A stretch of 64,000 nt of DNA from Dicyema japonicum (Eukaryota; Dicyemida; Rhombozoa; Dicyemidae). The notes beneath the pieces were generated by a model. That model was not told the DNA's origin. It ran no database searches and worked only from the letters and a program-made list of their open reading frames with translations. Every line of letters starts with the position of its first letter. Position 1 is the stretch's first letter. Where the stretch lies: contig RDEW01000005.1 in NCBI GenBank assembly GCA_011109175.1, positions 62,001 through 126,000 of the forward strand, written 5' to 3'. Positions 60,481 through 64,000 of this stretch are shown piece by piece. Both the position numbers and the translations under genes were made by a program.

Positions 60481-60539
60481 ACAAATAATTAATATTACAG
60501 GATTGATCTGATCGGGACAGTTATCTCAAATTGTTTATT

Positions 60540-60945
60540 TTTCAGGTATTTTTTTGCTTTTTTATTTTCATAGGCAAAGAAATTACTGAACCAAAAACCT
60601 CCTATAACACCGATCTTAGCTAGAAGGCCAAAGGATCGCTATATTGCTGACTTAATAGACCTAAGGAGATACTCAGAAGTGAATGATGGATATTCATTGG
60701 TGTGATTTCTGATATTAAAGTTTAGATTTGGTTGTTGTGGAATCTGTCTCAAAATATGTTATGGTTGAATTGGCTGAAATTAATGAGCAGAAGAAATTGT
60801 AGCGCAAAATATGTTTTTTTATGTCGGATCGCCATTGATCTTACATCCAGACAATGGTAAGGAATTTTGCAATTCATTAATGGAGGATGTACTCAGAAAA
60901 TACTCCAAAAATCAGTTATTTATGTGTCGCAAATAATCTTTTTCT
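60540..60945 (+). mobile_element. Integrase-core remnant (KRBA2/Gin-like)
   Basis: Plus-strand RRPKDRYIADLIDLRRYSEV and NDGYSW (first catalytic Asp region: W/Y..DLIDMR) and YVGSPLILHPDNGKEFCNSL (DNGxEF, second Asp) at 60630-60885. The middle is out of frame. This is the rve integrase pattern of Gypsy-derived or KRBA2-like genes. No LTRs were seen. Confidence 0.7.
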
Positions 60946-60948
60946 AAA

Positions 60949-61036
60949 CAGTACCTAATTCATGCACCCTGTCTGTCATAAACCTTTCTGTGCAGTACCG
61001 TATTCATGCACCTTGTCTGTCATAAAATTACCTGGA
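60949..61036 (+). repeat. 44-bp direct duplication inside LINE-D
   Basis: CAGTACCTAATTCATGCACC at 60949 and CAGTACCGTATTCATGCACC at 60993 begin two units 44 bp apart, each with TGTCTGTCATAAA. The unit encodes the LINE-D endonuclease motif MHPxCHK. Confidence 0.8.
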
Positions 61037-61400
61037 AGGGACCTTGGCACGAGAGAGAAGAATAGGACCAGAGGTTGCAGAACTAGCGAGGAACTTGAAA
61101 GATATATGCAAGACAAAATCAAATGCGACTGATATGATAAAAATTATTCCAAGATGAGAGACAACATATTAGAGCGAAAAAATAAACTAAAAAAATATTT
61201 TCAAGTTAATTTATTATCTTGAATAAATGAAGTAAACAAGCTAAAGGTGCAGAGCAGTAAGATTGCTTCGACAACCAAACCGAATAGAATCATTACTAAT
61301 AAAAATTGGAATGGGAAATTAATATTGAAGCGAGAACAAGTCAATCTTATCGCAGACTATTTCAAGAAGTTGCTTAATGTAATACCATATCAATTTTTCC
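60993..61400 (+). mobile_element. LINE-D fragment
   Basis: After the duplicated MHPVCHK motif come the linker (AAATGCGACTGATATGAT, as at 34131) and the pre-RT block RIITNKNWNGKLILKREQVN, LIADYFKKLLN (61270-61375), matching LINE-D at 3361-3450. Confidence 0.65.
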
Positions 61401-61420
61401 CTTTGATGGATTGCCAAAAC

Positions 61421-62050
61421 CAGGGTTTCTCAAGCTTTTTAACGACAGGGCCAGATCGATAATTTACCGGTTCCTTCGGGGCCGCAAAAAAATTCAAAAA
61501 TTTAATTATCGTTAACTAATTTGTCACAACACGGAATAAATCGCAACAACTGACTTTGGTGACTATCAGTCGATTTATTTCGATATTTATTCTTTATGTG
61601 AATCATTTTACTGAAATTCCATCAAATTTTCAATCTTGAGAACTGAGGTAAATTCCACATCTGATTGAAGGTCTTCCAATTGGAGTGATGGTGGAGCATT
61701 CTTAGAATTTATATTAAATGGTACTGCAAAAATTTTCATTAATGGCAAAATTTCATCAAAATTCTTAAAATAAACTTAATTTAAATAAACCTTAGAGCGT
61801 TTTTCAAATTCTACAATAAGGTGACTGATGAAGGCAGTATATTTTTCAAATGAACCGCTATTTTCGCTCAAAAAGTGAAATGGGTCGTGTCTTTGAGAGC
61901 TATTTAACCTTTCCAAAAATTTAAATTCGATATAAAAGAAGAAATTGATCCATACAGTAGATGATAAAATTTGTATTGCCCCCCCTCCTAATTTAATATT
62001 CAACGAGGATAAATGAGAGGATAGATCGACCCAAAAAGCTAAATCGGCAT
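61421..62050 (-). mobile_element. hAT (ZBED/GTF2IRD2-like) transposase remnant with one terminus
   Basis: CAGGGTTTCTCAAGCTTTTT at 61421 looks like a hAT terminal repeat. The minus strand encodes LAFWVDLSSHLSSLNIKLGG, RHDPFHFLSENSG and FISHLIVEFEKRS (62040-61800), then FNINSKNAPPSLQLEDLQSD (about 61690), the order seen in FAM200/ZBED5-type hAT proteins (DITxHLNxLNxxLQG ... FPxLxE). The right side is cut by SINE-C at 62050. Confidence 0.7.
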
Positions 62051-62385
62051 CCACTCCTTATTTATTATTTATTGATTAACCCCGGATACACCGAGAAAGA
62101 AGTTAAAGTAAACAACTAATTAAATGTATCCAGTTTTTACTTCTACAGAGTCAATTCGGAATCAACATAAAGGGTAAAAGACGTCCATACTTTCAGTTGT
62201 GGAAACCCTTCCAGTGGAGTGGGGGAAAGCAAATGATCTTTTTTCGTGCCGGCCTGGCACTGGCACTAAACAGATGGATCATATGACGGCACTCTATTAG
62301 GAAGAGAGAGGAGGAACAGACGAACAAACAGAAACTTCAACCAATTAGCCACGAAGCACCACATGGCGCCATGCGGCTAAAGATA
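62050..62385 (-). repeat. SINE-C, nearly full length
   Basis: Reverse of 28616-28945, from CCCCGGATACACCGAGAAAG through TTCCAGTGGAGTGGGGGAAA and GTGCCGGCCTGGCACTGG to CATGGCGCCATGCGGCTA. Confidence 0.88.
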
Positions 62386-63060
62386 TGAGGGAGTACTTCA
62401 TAAAATCTACGTTTTTTTCAAACAAATATATGGCACGCGGAACGACTCTACTATCAAACCGTGGTATGATAAAGCACATCAGGACACTTTGTGTTGTTGC
62501 GGTGATTGATCAATATTCAAAAACGTGAGATTTCCTCTTCAATTTGGTGGGTACTTGTGTGAGAAACCCCTCAAACCTTAGTCCGCGCGGTTGAAAAATG
62601 AAACTGCCTCAGAGTGTGCAAAAGGATTACTCGCGCTCTTTTTCAACAACATCTAACCACTATGGATCCATAATCAGTTCTACGTCTGATTGCATGTTCT
62701 CGAGTATTTAAATGTTTCTTGTAGAAAATTGAGGTACCTGAACCAACAAGAGTACCAGGTCGCCATAGAATATCAACACAATTGTAACCATGATTATTTG
62801 TACCCCCACTTTCTCCATTTTTAATAACTAGGATATCCAGACATACTGTGCTGGTTAAGAGCTAACAGCTCCAAATCCTGTTTAAGAGAGTGAAACCACA
62901 GTTTACAGTTTTTTTAATTCAGTCACATAAACTTAAAATTCCGCTCTAGAGTGGAAACCCAACACATCAAGCAGTTCGCTTTATTCTTAAACAGTAATCT
63001 ATGTGTCTGAAATCTTGGCATCTGTAACATTGGAGAGCAAGATTTCTAATCCGAAGAGCC
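62386..63060 (-). CDS. Unidentified coding-like stretch (possible gene or element)
   Basis: Minus-strand frame at about 62830-62650: NGESGGTNNHGYNCVDILWR, PGTLVGSGTSIFYKKHLNTR, EHAIRRRTDYG. Another patch at about 63060-62980 (RNLALQCYRCQDFRHIDYCL) has the C-x2-C...H spacing of a gag-type zinc knuckle, which would favour a retroelement ORF1. No family recognised and no start or end fixed. Confidence 0.35.
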
Positions 63061-63736
63061 TTCTTTACCAAAAGGATTCTTTATCAAAGACGACTTGAAA
63101 ATCTATCAAATCACTCATATTCTTAAAGCGAGAAACAAATTCTCCTGAATGACTGCATGACACTCTTCTTCACCGATTATAATCTGAAAAAATATTAAAA
63201 GCGGTGATCGACCTCAAGGACTTATTCAAAAGATTCAACTATAAACTAAGAGACATATCTGTAGAACTACAGAAAAACCGTAAGAAAAAATTCATGGAAA
63301 TAAAAACTGTAAAACAAAAATACAAAATTACCAGACGCATGAAGAGCTCGTGCGACTATTACACACCATATCAGACAACTCTTTATTACACAACTTATAG
63401 TTGGATTGAGTGAGATTCACATAATTGACTGCATTTCTTGGTAAAACTGACATTCTTCAACAATTGCTTCTTTTGAGCTTGCATTCGTGTTTTAGCCATT
63501 TTTTAGACTTCACAGAAATATTGTCTTCTACACATGTAAATATTATTTTACTCACATGCAACTTGGCTGTATTTTGTCAAACAAAATAAAATTATGCCTT
63601 AATTACATATTTCAGTTAAGTGAGGTAGACAATTTACAAATTATCAGCTATGCGTGTCACACAACTTTAAATCCAAAATAGTTATAATGAATTTTAAAAA
63701 CATAAGTTAGTATAATCCAACAAAAATGTATTTTGT
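63061..63736. other. Intergenic downstream of GFM1
   Basis: AT-rich. A plus-strand Lys-rich frame at 63204-63413 has no known motif. Confidence 0.35.
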
Positions 63737-64000
63737 CTATTTCTTTTTCTTTGCAGGCAAATTTACATTCATTTTAGCACGGTGGTCAGAAACAAGTGAA
63801 TCATATAATTCCATGTTGACTGGCCTATAAAACGCATACTCCATGGTGTATTCCCCGAGACCACGGGTAGCTGCTCTCAAATCCAAGCAAAATCCGAACA
63901 TTTTATTAAGTGGAACTTCCGAGGAGATAGTTATCATGGTATCATCATACTTTTGATCTGTCACAATCCCTTGTCTACCAGACAAAATATCTAAAAGTCG
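63737..64000 (-). CDS. GFM1: Mitochondrial elongation factor G1, C-terminal end (partial)
   Basis: GFM1 is the mitochondrial translocase GTPase. The minus strand gives domain V: GRQGIVTDQKYDDTMITISS, EVPLNKMFGFCLDLRAATRG and LGEYTMEYAFYRPV, then a Lys-rich end (LPAKKKK), stop at 63737. VPLNxMFGxxxxLRxxTxGxGEYTMEY is the EF-G domain V signature and the Lys-rich end favours the mitochondrial factor. The gene runs off the right edge; the GTPase domain lies outside the window. Confidence 0.92.
   Translation of the reverse strand, partial: RLLDILSGRQGIVTDQKYDDTMITISSEVPLNKMFGFCLDLRAATRGLGEYTMEYAFYRPVNMELYDSLVSDHRAKMNVNLPAKKKK

Noticed and set aside
61421-62050. Domesticated ZBED-type host gene
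   Set aside because: The frame is broken, the element end is adjacent, and a SINE interrupts it.

Overview
This is a stretch of AT-rich nuclear DNA from a small-genome animal. It holds single-copy metazoan housekeeping genes set among decayed retrotransposons, SINEs and DNA-transposon remains. The host genes recognised by protein motifs are ERP44, CPSF1, ESS2/DGCR14, TAF12, RTN4IP1, a HIPK-family kinase, a CCDC42/CFAP73 coiled-coil protein, NMNAT, a TTLL5-type polyglutamylase and the end of mitochondrial EF-G1 (GFM1). Their exons join only if very short GT-AG introns are removed, mostly 19-28 nt. Removing them restores the family alignment exactly. Animal genes with introns this small point most strongly to a dicyemid mesozoan. 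That organism call is an inference: no rRNA or mitochondrial marker is present to prove it.

Layout. 1-8.5 kb: the 3' end of an unidentified gene, then retroelement debris. 8.5-10.0 kb: ERP44 (-). 10-12 kb: debris. 12.0-16.7 kb: CPSF1 (-). 17-24 kb: non-LTR elements, including a nearly full-length but broken LINE-F. 24.8 kb: an intronless tRNA-Tyr (-). 25-31 kb: SINE/LINE composites, a tandem repeat, a hAT remnant and two unidentified minus-strand genes. 31.3-33.2 kb: an unidentified gene and ESS2 (+). 33-37 kb: SINE/LINE fragments and a Helitron remnant. 37.4-40.0 kb: TAF12 and RTN4IP1 (-). 40-43.8 kb: LINE-D and SINE-E. 43.8-47.9 kb: a minus-strand cluster transcribed NMNAT, then CCDC42/CFAP73, then HIPK-like. 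48-51 kb: repeats. 51.3-54.1 kb: TTLL5 (-). 54.6-62.4 kb: mostly mobile elements plus an unidentified minus-strand gene at 56.3-57.0 kb. The window ends inside GFM1 (-).

Provisional names used here for repeat families. LINE-D: endonuclease plus reverse transcriptase element with a TAA-rich tail. LINE-F: zinc finger, reverse transcriptase and a C-terminal nuclease-like domain. LINE-J: jockey/CR1-like reverse transcriptase. SINE-A: tRNA-derived. SINE-C: about 310 bp, tail near the motif TCGGTGTATCC. SINE-E: shares its 3' end with LINE-D. Every element copy seen carries stops, frameshifts or deletions, so none looks autonomous.

The genes do not form one pathway. They are general cell functions: ER quality control, mRNA 3' processing and splicing, transcription initiation, NAD synthesis, cilia/microtubule modification and mitochondrial translation. 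The ciliary theme (CCDC42/CFAP73, TTLL5) fits a ciliated animal. The most notable features are the extreme intron size, a 15-nt gap between NMNAT and the next gene, a GC-AG 24-nt intron, and the SINE-LINE tail sharing.
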